From CAYOMP01 sp964405075 (GTDB taxonomy: Bacteria > Bacillota > Clostridia > Lachnospirales > Lachnospiraceae): a stretch of 25,633 nucleotides of DNA. Positions 1 to 6,625 of this stretch are shown here, piece by piece. Position 1 is the stretch's first letter. Each line of letters opens with the position of its first letter. The notes under the pieces were generated by a model that saw only the letters and a program-made list of their open reading frames with translations, was not told where the DNA came from and did no database searches. A program made the position numbers and the translations under genes. The stretch lies in NCBI GenBank assembly GCA_964405075.1, contig CAYOMP010000028.1, positions 1-25,633 of the forward strand, read 5' to 3'.

Positions 1-513
1 AAGTGCGGATGTAGGTTCATCAAATAACATAATATCCGGATTCATTGCAAGTGAGCTTGCAATAGCACATCTTTGTTTCTGTCCACCAGATAACTGGCTT
101 GGAAAAGAATCTGCCTTTTCTTTTAATCCTACTCTGTCTAACAATTCCAAAGCCTTTTCTTTTGCTTCGTCTTTTGTCATTTTCTTTAGCATTGTTGGTG
201 CTAACATAATATTATCCAATATATTCAAATTTGAAAATAAGTTAAAATGCTGAAAAACCATTCCAATATTTTCTCTTACTTTATTAATATCGATTTTTTT
301 ATCATCAATATGCTTACCATCCACAATTACTTCTCCACCTGTAATTGTTTCAAGACGATTCAGGCAACGTAAGAATGTACTCTTACCAGAACCTGACGGT
401 CCAATAAGACATACTACTTCACCTTCTGCTACTTCCATATCAATGTGCTTTAAAACCTCTAAGTCACCGTAGCATTTACGAAGACCTTTTACCGAAATCT
501 TACTTTCTGCCAT
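1..513 (-). CDS. Polar amino-acid ABC transporter ATP-binding protein (partial)
   Basis: This is the N-terminal 171 codons of an ABC ATPase of the GlnQ/HisP type; the C-terminus lies beyond the left window edge. It would hydrolyse ATP on the inner face of the membrane to drive amino-acid import. I translated it from the ATG at 511-513 (MAESKISVKG). Visible motifs are Walker A GPSGSGKST at residues 38-46, the Q-loop region GMVFQHFNLF, the signature LSGGQKQR, and Walker B IMLFDEPTSAL just before the edge. The start overlaps the end of the permease gene by 14 nt, so the two are probably translationally coupled. The whole cassette reads binding protein, permease, ATPase on the minus strand. Substrate cannot be fixed from sequence; glutamine or another polar amino acid is likely. 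Confidence 0.95.
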   Translation of the reverse strand, partial: MAESKISVKGLRKCYGDLEVLKHIDMEVAEGEVVCLIGPSGSGKSTFLRCLNRLETITGGEVIVDGKHIDDKKIDINKVRENIGMVFQHFNLFSNLNILDNIMLAPTMLKKMTKDEAKEKALELLDRVGLKEKADSFPSQLSGGQKQRCAIASSLAMNPDIMLFDEPTSAL

Positions 514-1183
514 ATGCAATCTTCCTTTCTACTACTTTTGCGATTTTAGCCAATATTGTGCAGACTACCAAATAGAATAATGCTGCTGTTACATAAATGC
601 CCATAACCTTAGATGATGAATTAGCTGCTAAAATCTTACTATTCTGGGTAATTTCACGTATACCAATTATTGAAATTAATGAAGTGTCCTTCAATGAAAT
701 AATGAACTGATTAATAACTGAAGGAAGCATTGTTAAAAATGCCTGTGGTAAGATAACCTTTCTCATAGCCTGTCCGTATGAGAGTCCAAGACTTCTGGCA
801 GCCTCCATCTGTCCCTTATCAACAGATTCAATACCGCCACGAATAATCTCTGCCATATACGCACCTGCGTTTAAGCTAAGAGCCGTAATACCAGCAGTAA
901 ATGGACCTCCAATGTTAGCCCACGCAAAACCTAATGGTCTTAATGTCTGTGCCAAACCATAATAAATAATAAAGGTCTGTACCAACAATGGTGTTCCTCT
1001 AATAATGTCAATATAAATGGCTGAAATTACTTGCAAAACCTTAATGTTCGAAACCGTAAACAAACCAAAAATTATGCCCAATATTGTTGCCACTATTAGA
1101 GAGATAACCGCCAATTCCAAAGTTAATACTAATGCTTCACAAAAGGATGGAAATGTCTGTGTTAATGTCTGTAAATATCCCAT
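500..1183 (-). CDS. Polar amino-acid ABC transporter permease (HisM/GlnP family)
   Basis: A 227-residue integral membrane permease, a normal length for the His/Glu/Gln/Arg/opine family. Hydrophobic helices are visible at about residues 17-43, 52-78, 95-112, 150-172 and 193-215. The cytoplasmic EAA coupling loop is clear (EAARSLGLSYGQAMRKVILP, residues 128-147); it docks on the ATPase encoded next. An ATG preceded by AGGTGA supports the start. It lies 92 nt downstream of the binding-protein gene, with a stem-loop in the gap, and overlaps the ATPase start by 14 nt. It would form the transmembrane pore, probably as a homodimer since only one permease gene is present. Confidence 0.95.
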   Translation of the reverse strand: MGYLQTLTQTFPSFCEALVLTLELAVISLIVATILGIIFGLFTVSNIKVLQVISAIYIDIIRGTPLLVQTFIIYYGLAQTLRPLGFAWANIGGPFTAGITALSLNAGAYMAEIIRGGIESVDKGQMEAARSLGLSYGQAMRKVILPQAFLTMLPSVINQFIISLKDTSLISIIGIREITQNSKILAANSSSKVMGIYVTAALFYLVVCTILAKIAKVVERKIAYGRK

Positions 1184-1211
1184 ATAGTCACCTCTATCTA
1201 TATATTTTTTT

Positions 1212-1244
1212 AAAGCCTCTACATCTGAAAAGATAAGAGGCTTT
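1212..1244 (-). other. Intercistronic stem-loop between binding protein and permease genes
   Basis: A 9-bp perfect stem (AAAGCCTCT at 1212-1220 with AGAGGCTTT at 1236-1244) with a 15-nt loop lies between the binding-protein stop and the permease RBS. Read on the minus strand it is followed by TTTAAAAAAA and not by a clean U-run, so it is more likely a partial terminator or 3'-end stabiliser that raises binding-protein mRNA above permease mRNA, a common arrangement in ABC operons. That role is inference. Confidence 0.5.
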
Positions 1245-1275
1245 TTATTCGTTATTTATTTTAAGTTAAAATCAA

Positions 1276-2043
1276 TTATTTTGCAATATAAGTATTGATG
1301 ATTTCATCATACTTTCCGTTTGCTTTTAAGTTAGCTAAACCTGCATTGAATTTTTCAAGCAATTCTGCATTGTTTCCTTTTAAAACTGCAAAACCGTATG
1401 AAGAACCCTGTTCCATATCTAATGGCATTTTGAAATTAATTCCTCTTGAAATTTCATAACCAAGAACTGGATAATCATCAAAACAAGCTGCTGAAGTTCC
1501 TGCTAAAACGTCCTGATACATTGTTGCTGAATCTTCAAACTGAGCAATTGTAAATCCATACTGTTCAGCGATTGATTCTGCAAATGCACATCCTTCTGTA
1601 CCAATCTTAGCTGCAACCTGTAAACCTGCTAAATCTTCATATGAAGCAATTGTTGAATCTGCAAGAACTGCCATACCAACACCTGAGTCAAAATAAGGTT
1701 CTGAAATGTCATATTTCTGCTGTCTTTCTTCTGTGATTGACATACCAGCAATAACAGCATCAGCTTCACCAGCTTCTAACGCTGTTAAAGCAGCTGAAAA
1801 ACCTACTACCTGAAGTTCGTATTCAAATCCCTGATCTTCTGCAATAGCTACTAATAAATCTAAATCAATACCAACCATTTCTCCCTTATCATTTTCGAAT
1901 TCGAATGGAGCAAATGTTGTATCAGTAGCGATTTTGTAAACTTTATCTCCTGATTCACTTGTACTTGATGAACCACATGCTGTCATTGAAAGTACCATAG
2001 TAGCTGCTAATGCAACTGCTGCTAATTTCTTCATTAATTTCAT
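1276..2043 (-). CDS. Amino-acid ABC transporter substrate-binding lipoprotein
   Basis: A 255-residue extracellular solute-binding protein of family 3. The N-terminus is a lipoprotein signal peptide: positively charged MKLMKK, a hydrophobic core, and the lipobox MTAC with the lipidated cysteine at residue 23. The mature part begins KIATDTTFAPFEF and continues with the typical family-3 segments GIDLDLLVAIAED, ADAVIAGMSITEERQQKYDISEPYF and VGTEG-like KIGTEGCAFAES. It would be anchored outside the membrane and deliver an amino acid to the permease. The start is supported by GAGGAG nine nt upstream of ATG. It is the first gene of the operon and has its own promoter and structured leader. Substrate is not determined; the sequence is closest in style to glutamine/polar amino-acid binders. 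Confidence 0.95.
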   Translation of the reverse strand: MKLMKKLAAVALAATMVLSMTACGSSSTSESGDKVYKIATDTTFAPFEFENDKGEMVGIDLDLLVAIAEDQGFEYELQVVGFSAALTALEAGEADAVIAGMSITEERQQKYDISEPYFDSGVGMAVLADSTIASYEDLAGLQVAAKIGTEGCAFAESIAEQYGFTIAQFEDSATMYQDVLAGTSAACFDDYPVLGYEISRGINFKMPLDMEQGSSYGFAVLKGNNAELLEKFNAGLANLKANGKYDEIINTYIAK

Positions 2044-2082
2044 AATATAAATCTCCTCACTAAAAAATATTACATACTAAAG

Positions 2083-2109
2083 AAAAAAGAGTCTAGTTAA
2101 CCTAAACCC
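2083..2109 (-). terminator. Leader terminator-like hairpin (putative attenuator) of the ABC operon
   Basis: On the minus strand GGGTTTAG pairs with CTAGACTC (eight pairs, two of them G-U) around a five-nt loop GTTAA and is followed directly by TTTTTT. It lies about 20 nt after the predicted transcription start and about 40 nt before the start codon of the binding protein, so transcripts would have to read through it. No leader peptide with its own start codon was found. A regulatory role is inferred. Confidence 0.6.
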
Positions 2110-2135
2110 TTTACTCCTTTGTAAAATGCCTTTAT

Positions 2136-2165
2136 AGAATACCATATTTCTAATGTATATGTCAA
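2136..2165 (-). promoter_or_regulatory. Sigma-A promoter of the amino-acid ABC operon
   Basis: On the minus strand a perfect -35 TTGACA (2160-2165) and a -10 TATTCT (2136-2141) are separated by 18 nt. The predicted transcription start is near 2129, about 85 nt upstream of the binding-protein ATG. Confidence 0.75.
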
Positions 2166-2291
2166 TGTATTATTATTCTAAAAAGACTTAATTACATTTA
2201 ATTGTATTTTAAACTATGTAAAATATGCTTTTGCAGTTTCACAAGTTATTATGGCAGTCAGAAATACTAATTTATTATGCATTCAAGTGCA

Positions 2292-2969
2292 TTAATATTC
2301 ATCTTTAACCATTCTTTCCCTATTTATTGTCAATTTATCTTTTGAAACTTCACACCCTAAGCAATATATTTTAACCCCTTTTTTCTTAGCTCTTCTAAGT
2401 GCCTCACCAAATTCCGGATGGGTAGAATCATGTGGATATACCATATCAATTCCCTCCATTTGAATAACGAATACTATAGCACATTCATATCCATCATCTA
2501 TTGCTTTAGCCAGTTCTTCAATATGCTTAACTCCTCTTTCAGTAGGAGCATCTGGGAAATAGGCCCTTTTTCCATACTCTAGAGTAACCCCCTTAACTTC
2601 CATTAAGTATTTCTTATCACCTTTTTCACAATAGAAGTCAATTCGTGACTTACCAAATTTATATTCTCCCTTTATATAAGAGAAATCCTTTGTTTTCAAC
2701 CATTCAGCCACCACCTTATTTGGTGCCTGACTATCCATATTTACCCAGCCTATTCCCTCTTTATAGACACATATCAAATCATATTTCGTTTTTCTATTAG
2801 GATTACTACTGACCTCCAAAATAACATTTACTCCTGGCAGAAGCAACTCCTTACATCGTCCTGTATTTTTCACATGGACAGTTTCAACCTCTCCACCAAC
2901 TTCCACATGGGCTATAAAGCGGTTCGGTCTGTCTATAAATTTACCTTCCAGTATTTTAGCATATTGCAT
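2292..2969 (-). CDS. sfsA: SfsA family protein (DNA/RNA nuclease SfsA)
   Basis: A 225-residue protein matching the SfsA family in length and order of motifs. Seen are an N-terminal OB-like part (FIDRPNRFIAHVEVGGE, VKNTGRCKELLLPGVNVIL), then a PD-(D/E)XK nuclease-like core with SRIDFYC, LMEVKGVTLE and AYFPDAPTERGVKHIEELA, and the C-terminal HPEFGEALRRAKKKGV. Family members were first described as sugar fermentation stimulation proteins in E. coli; nuclease activity has been proposed from the fold. The ATG is preceded by AGAGGA at good spacing. It is transcribed in the same direction as the upstream radical SAM operon but is separated from it by 103 nt containing inverted TAACAT motifs, so it may have its own promoter. 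Confidence 0.93.
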   Translation of the reverse strand: MQYAKILEGKFIDRPNRFIAHVEVGGEVETVHVKNTGRCKELLLPGVNVILEVSSNPNRKTKYDLICVYKEGIGWVNMDSQAPNKVVAEWLKTKDFSYIKGEYKFGKSRIDFYCEKGDKKYLMEVKGVTLEYGKRAYFPDAPTERGVKHIEELAKAIDDGYECAIVFVIQMEGIDMVYPHDSTHPEFGEALRRAKKKGVKIYCLGCEVSKDKLTINRERMVKDEY

Positions 2970-3005
2970 TCAATTCCTCTTTTCTTAATACTTTTATTCC
3001 ATATT

Positions 3006-3056
3006 TAACATACATGTTAGTTCATACATTAATATATATAATACTAACACTAACAT
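3006..3056. repeat. Cluster of TAACAT-type inverted and direct repeats
   Basis: Between the Cys-Ala protein gene and sfsA there is a perfect palindrome TAACAT-AC-ATGTTA (3006-3019), followed by ACTAACAC (3043-3050) and ACTAACAT (3049-3056). ATGTTAGT at 3014-3021 is an exact inverted copy of ACTAACAT at 3049-3056. It could be a multi-site operator for sfsA or a weak stem structure ending the upstream operon; no clear U-run follows. Confidence 0.4.
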
Positions 3057-3072
3057 CTACATTTCTGTAGTT

Positions 3073-4005
3073 TTATTTAATCAGCTTTCGAATTTGCTCT
3101 AATTCAATTTTGGTTCCATAAAAATTCTTTGTAGAACATCCTGCTCTGCCGCCACCTGCACAAGCGCAGGCACAGGCACAAGCGCAGGCACAAGAACGCC
3201 CTCCACCTCTATATCTAGTATGTATAATTCTCGATTTGGTACCAGCTATTCCACTATGTTTTCCATAATAGTCCTTTTTTCGGATTTTCTTGATTCTAAA
3301 GCATGAAAATATTGTCACAAGCACAGGAATTCCAATAGCAATTAGTAGTGCTAAATTCTTCATCCCTTTTTTTTCAACTACATCTTTTCCATCCACATAG
3401 TTATATGCATTATCAGGATATTTAACAGATACAGTAATCTTTTCATTATAATTCAAAGAAGAGTTCCAACAATAATATCCGTTAATTATATCTGGTTTTC
3501 CTGAAGCCCATACAACATTTTCCATATCCCATAAAACATTGATATTATCTACCTTTGCACTAGGAAACCACCCAGGTGTAAAAGTATATTCACATATTCC
3601 TTCATCAGGCTTATGCTGGTACAAATTATACTGTCTGATTGAAAAACTAAATCTTACCTGTTCATTTGCGTAATAGCTTTTATCAAAATCAATTCGCACA
3701 TAATCTCCACCACTACTATAATATTTAATTTCATCTATATTATCACTGTTCGCAATAATATCCTTTACATATTCATTAGGAATCCCTATCTTTACCCACT
3801 CTAGTGGTCCCTCAGAAGTACTATCCAATACTTCCCATAATATTTCATATTTAATAGTCATGGAACCATCTTCATTTGGAGTTAATGTTATGTTATAATC
3901 ACGAATCTGATCTAATATCTTTGCCTGAGCCTGCATACTAAAGGTTAATTCAACTGCAAGTAAAAGCATAAATGCACATACAATTCTTCCAATTTTTCTA
4001 AACAT
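3073..4005 (-). CDS. Membrane-anchored protein with cytoplasmic Cys-Ala repeat tail (candidate radical SAM target)
   Basis: A 310-residue protein. Residues 1-28 form a Sec signal peptide (hydrophobic core FMLLLAVELTF, AQA-K cleavage-like site). Residues 30-205 are a beta-rich extracytoplasmic domain reminiscent of DUF2207-type proteins (TPNEDGSMTIKYEILWEV, VRIDFDKSYYANEQVRFSF), with Cys138 and Cys179. A transmembrane helix spans about 217-236 (LALLIAIGIPVLVTIFSCF), followed by the basic KKIRKK, which places the C-terminus in the cytosol. The tail has GGGRS, then six Cys-Ala units at residues 272-283, then GGGRAGCS with Cys290. The start codon overlaps the end of the radical SAM gene by eight nt, with AGGGG six nt upstream, so translation of the two is coupled. 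I infer that the cytosolic radical SAM enzyme acts on the repeat. Function of the domain outside the cell is unknown. Confidence 0.85.
   Translation of the reverse strand: MFRKIGRIVCAFMLLLAVELTFSMQAQAKILDQIRDYNITLTPNEDGSMTIKYEILWEVLDSTSEGPLEWVKIGIPNEYVKDIIANSDNIDEIKYYSSGGDYVRIDFDKSYYANEQVRFSFSIRQYNLYQHKPDEGICEYTFTPGWFPSAKVDNINVLWDMENVVWASGKPDIINGYYCWNSSLNYNEKITVSVKYPDNAYNYVDGKDVVEKKGMKNLALLIAIGIPVLVTIFSCFRIKKIRKKDYYGKHSGIAGTKSRIIHTRYRGGGRSCACACACACACAGGGRAGCSTKNFYGTKIELEQIRKLIK
3157..3192 (-). repeat. DNA tract encoding six Cys-Ala units
   Basis: Thirty-six nt encode (Cys-Ala)6. The codons alternate TGT/TGC and GCC/GCT/GCA, so the DNA is not a perfect repeat; a nearly repeated TGCGCTTGTGCC block suggests growth by duplication. 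Glycine triplets flank both sides (GGGRS before, GGGRAG after). Confidence 0.9.
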
Positions 4006-5371
4006 TTTCTGCCCCTACCTTTCCCCTTAGTGGACATACCTGTTCCATTTTAGCTGAAAAACCTCTAGTTTTCCTACATTTAGAATTATTCCAGATTTTA
4101 TTCCACTTATCTTTTCTCATATCTCCTAATGCTTCTCCAGACAACCAACTTTGGCACGGAATAACCTTGCCATCTGGAGTAATTGCCATATTACTAAGAC
4201 AAGCTCCACATGACGGAATGTCCAGACCCAATTCTATAAGTTTATCTTCACTAATCCAACCTGGCGAGGTAAAATTTATTTCCATTTCATTTGCATAACA
4301 ATACTCCACAGCCTCTTTTACAACATTATATATTTCTTCATTATTAAGCTTTGTTTCCTTTGAAGAATCTTTCGTAGCATTTCCCGTTACAATTAACCCT
4401 GAACATGTGACATACTGTACTCCTAATGTCTTGGCAAATTCTAATGTTTTCTTATAATCCTTATTCAAACTGCATAAAGGCGTATTAATGCTTAAATTAA
4501 GACCTGCTGCCAATGCATTTTTAATTCCTTGAACCGTTTTGTCGAAATTATCAGCTCCCACTAATGTATTGTGAATGTCTTTATCATACGAATAAAAAGT
4601 CACTTGAACACTATCCAATTCTGCTTCCACCAATTTCGTACACAATTCTTTAGTCAATAATACACCATTAGTATTTAATCTAGTCACAAACCATCTAGCT
4701 TCTTTTACTAGTTCTGGTAAATCTGCTCTCATAGTTGGCTCTCCACCTGTAAATGTCAACTGAGGAATCTTTGCCTTACGACATTTTTCAATAATACTTT
4801 TCCAATCTTGCGTAGATAACTCCTCACCCTCAGATAAACTCTGTCCGGCAGCATAGCAATGCAAACATTTCTGGTTACAATGCCATTTGTCATTCTTTTT
4901 CATTGCCGACACCATTAAATCCATTCTATGAGGTGCTGTCATATATGGTGCATATTCCCCAATACTAAGCATTCCTACTTCCTCTTGTGGTATCCTTTTT
5001 TCCACAATATCTTCAAAAATATCAATAATTTTCCCCAAATCCTCCTTTAAAACTACATCCGAAACCTCAGGATATACCTTTCTCACCTGATGAAATACAT
5101 CAGACAAAATATCCTTTAATTCTTCATCCCCCATATTACCGGGACCAAATTCATTTACTCTTTTAATAAATTCAGTTAAGAGAATAGCCCAGGATTCATT
5201 TAATGGTAATATTTCCTGGCCATTTATAATAACTATTGCCGGTGCCATCTTAAAAAGCTTAAACTTAGGTGGAACCATATGTATTCTAATAACTCCCGGA
5301 CCATTAGGATTCCAAGTAGTATGCATTATGGCTTTCCAATTTTTCAATTCATATATTTTCTCACGTAACAT
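3998..5371 (-). CDS. Radical SAM protein with SPASM/twitch-like C-terminal domain (putative peptide-modifying enzyme)
   Basis: A 457-residue cytosolic enzyme. Residues 1-155 are an N-terminal extension with a conserved-looking hydrophobic part (PAIVIINGQEILPLNESWA) and a helical segment, possibly for substrate binding. The radical SAM core has the cluster motif CNQKCLHCY with Cys165, Cys169 and Cys172, the SAM-binding GGEPTMR (209-215), TNGVLL (234-239) and further TIM-barrel strands. The C-terminus resembles a SPASM domain (CGACLSNMAITPDGKVIPC, Cys388, 391, 406, then Cys432 and Cys446 in KMEQVCPLRG) but ends before the usual extra cysteines, so it may bind a single auxiliary cluster. Such proteins commonly mature ribosomal peptides. 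The start has GAGGAG at good spacing, 27 nt after a membrane-protein gene; the end overlaps the Cys-Ala protein gene. Substrate assignment is inference. Confidence 0.92.
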   Translation of the reverse strand: MLREKIYELKNWKAIMHTTWNPNGPGVIRIHMVPPKFKLFKMAPAIVIINGQEILPLNESWAILLTEFIKRVNEFGPGNMGDEELKDILSDVFHQVRKVYPEVSDVVLKEDLGKIIDIFEDIVEKRIPQEEVGMLSIGEYAPYMTAPHRMDLMVSAMKKNDKWHCNQKCLHCYAAGQSLSEGEELSTQDWKSIIEKCRKAKIPQLTFTGGEPTMRADLPELVKEARWFVTRLNTNGVLLTKELCTKLVEAELDSVQVTFYSYDKDIHNTLVGADNFDKTVQGIKNALAAGLNLSINTPLCSLNKDYKKTLEFAKTLGVQYVTCSGLIVTGNATKDSSKETKLNNEEIYNVVKEAVEYCYANEMEINFTSPGWISEDKLIELGLDIPSCGACLSNMAITPDGKVIPCQSWLSGEALGDMRKDKWNKIWNNSKCRKTRGFSAKMEQVCPLRGKVGAENV

Positions 5372-5398
5372 AGATTTCTCCTCTTATAAACCTCACTC

Positions 5399-6253
5399 TT
5401 ATCTTACAAACAATATGACAAAAACACTTGCCATAATTGAAACCAAAAATATGCTTATAAATTCAAAAACTCCCCTATACTTTCTAAGTGGGCTAATCTT
5501 TACTATACTATTCAATTTATCCTCCAGCTTTTTACCATTAGTATGAATAAATACAGCATTACAAAACATTCTATATAAGCAAACACTCTCTATAGACGCA
5601 AAAATCGTACTAATGAATGCATATACCATGGCATTTTCTATATCAGCTTCATTTGATAATTCAATCAAAAAAAGTAATGACGCTATCCAAAACATACATA
5701 CTAAAACTCTGAATGTCCTATTATTTTGGCAATATATATTCTCCTTGTCAAACATCTCACAATATTCATTTTCATATGGAAGTAATTTCACAGTAAGTTT
5801 CGATTGTAAGAAGTCATATGCTTCCTTAATCTTCTTCTGTTTCTTACTCTCCCCTATATGATAATCTATTCGGATTCTGTTATACCAACCACCAATAACA
5901 ATGCAATCTTTCTTATATTTCATTTTCCCATTGGCTATTTCCCTATCATATGTTTCATAGGAAACTAAGACTTCGTTTCCCCACGCATCAACTCTTGTAG
6001 CTGAACCCAGATTCAACTTAATGCCCGCTTTTCTTGCATTAGGCAGATAAATCTTTTTTCTAAAGATACATACCCCAAATAATATAATGTCTAATATCAT
6101 CCAAGGCTGAAGCTTGCTCACAGGCATATTATCAACCTTATAAAGTACAAACAAAAAAAATAGTACATATGCCAATAATATCATATATATTACAGTAAAT
6201 TTCTCTTTCTGCTGAAGTATTGTTTCTAAATTTCTTGGTATAAAATGCTCCAT
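5399..6253 (-). CDS. Membrane protein of unknown family, first gene of the radical SAM operon
   Basis: A 284-residue protein that I do not recognise. Predicted helices lie at about residues 20-38, 48-64, 181-199, 206-225 and 263-283. Between the second and third helix is a soluble, mixed alpha/beta part of about 115 residues (LNLGSATRVDAWGNEVLVSY, KKDCIVIGGWYNRIRIDYHI), which may face the cytosol. Cysteines occur at 165, 175, 186, 225 and 231 but form no metal-binding pattern. The ATG follows GGGGATAGGAT. It ends 27 nt before the radical SAM gene and should be in the same transcript. It could help place or transport the product of the following two genes, but nothing in the sequence proves this. 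Confidence 0.8.
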   Translation of the reverse strand: MEHFIPRNLETILQQKEKFTVIYMILLAYVLFFLFVLYKVDNMPVSKLQPWMILDIILFGVCIFRKKIYLPNARKAGIKLNLGSATRVDAWGNEVLVSYETYDREIANGKMKYKKDCIVIGGWYNRIRIDYHIGESKKQKKIKEAYDFLQSKLTVKLLPYENEYCEMFDKENIYCQNNRTFRVLVCMFWIASLLFLIELSNEADIENAMVYAFISTIFASIESVCLYRMFCNAVFIHTNGKKLEDKLNSIVKISPLRKYRGVFEFISIFLVSIMASVFVILFVR

Positions 6254-6287
6254 ATCCTATCCCCTTTTATCTTTGATTCATCTCATA

Positions 6288-6315
6288 ACTATAGTTACAA
6301 GTATTTCGCCTCAAA
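6288..6315 (-). promoter_or_regulatory. Possible promoter of the radical SAM operon
   Basis: On the minus strand TTTGAG (6310-6315) and TATAGT (6288-6293) are separated by 16 nt and lie about 35 nt upstream of the first gene of the operon. The match to consensus is moderate only. Confidence 0.35.
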
Positions 6316-6525
6316 CCATAGATTAGTATATCAAAAAGAATACTCGATTACATCCCAGCAAATAGTACCAGATATAGAGATTTGGAAATATAATTACATT
6401 TAGTTCAGTTGGTTAGTAGTAGAAAAATATGAGAAACACACTTTGCGAGTTTCCCAAATTATCGCGGTACTCTCGTAAATCACTAAAAAGATCCACTAAA
6501 CCTTTTTGTAGTATGCTTGGCAACG
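6316..6525. other. Gene-poor spacer with an orphan reading frame
   Basis: The 372-nt gap between typA and the radical SAM operon contains no confident gene. On the minus strand a frame without start ATG reads ...GLVDLFSDLREYRDNLGNSQ and ends FFYY before TAA near 6416; it looks coding-like but is only about 45 codons and runs into the typA terminator. The same segment contains GTACCGCG on the minus strand and a hairpin with U-run (separate entry). It may be a decayed gene or an intergenic repeat. Confidence 0.35.
6423..6455 (-). terminator. Putative second terminator downstream of typA
   Basis: On the minus strand GGGAAAC pairs with GTTTCTC (one G-U pair) across an 11-nt loop and is followed after ATA by TTTTT. 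It lies after the main typA terminator and would stop residual transcription before the radical SAM operon. Confidence 0.45.
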
Positions 6526-6560
6526 CCAAAAACCTCAGAAGTCTAATGACCTCTGAGGTT
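6526..6560 (-). terminator. Rho-independent terminator of typA
   Basis: AACCTCAGA (6531-6539) and TCTGAGGTT (6552-6560) form a perfect 9-bp stem with a 12-nt loop. On the minus strand the stem runs directly into TTTTT before GGC. It lies 66 nt after the typA stop codon. Confidence 0.8.
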
Positions 6561-6625
6561 CTTCCTTCAAGAGACTTTTAAAGCCTCATTTATATTTAAT
6601 TGCACTATTTCAAATTATTCGTCTT

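Noticed and set aside
3157..3192. Short tandem repeat that might be a CRISPR or microsatellite
   Set aside because: It is in frame and encodes Cys-Ala units with varied codons; no spacers or longer repeat units are present.
6401..6416. TAGTTCAGTTGGTTAG, which resembles the D-arm of a tRNA
   Set aside because: No acceptor stem, anticodon arm or T-arm with GTTCGA follows at the right spacing, so no tRNA can be folded.
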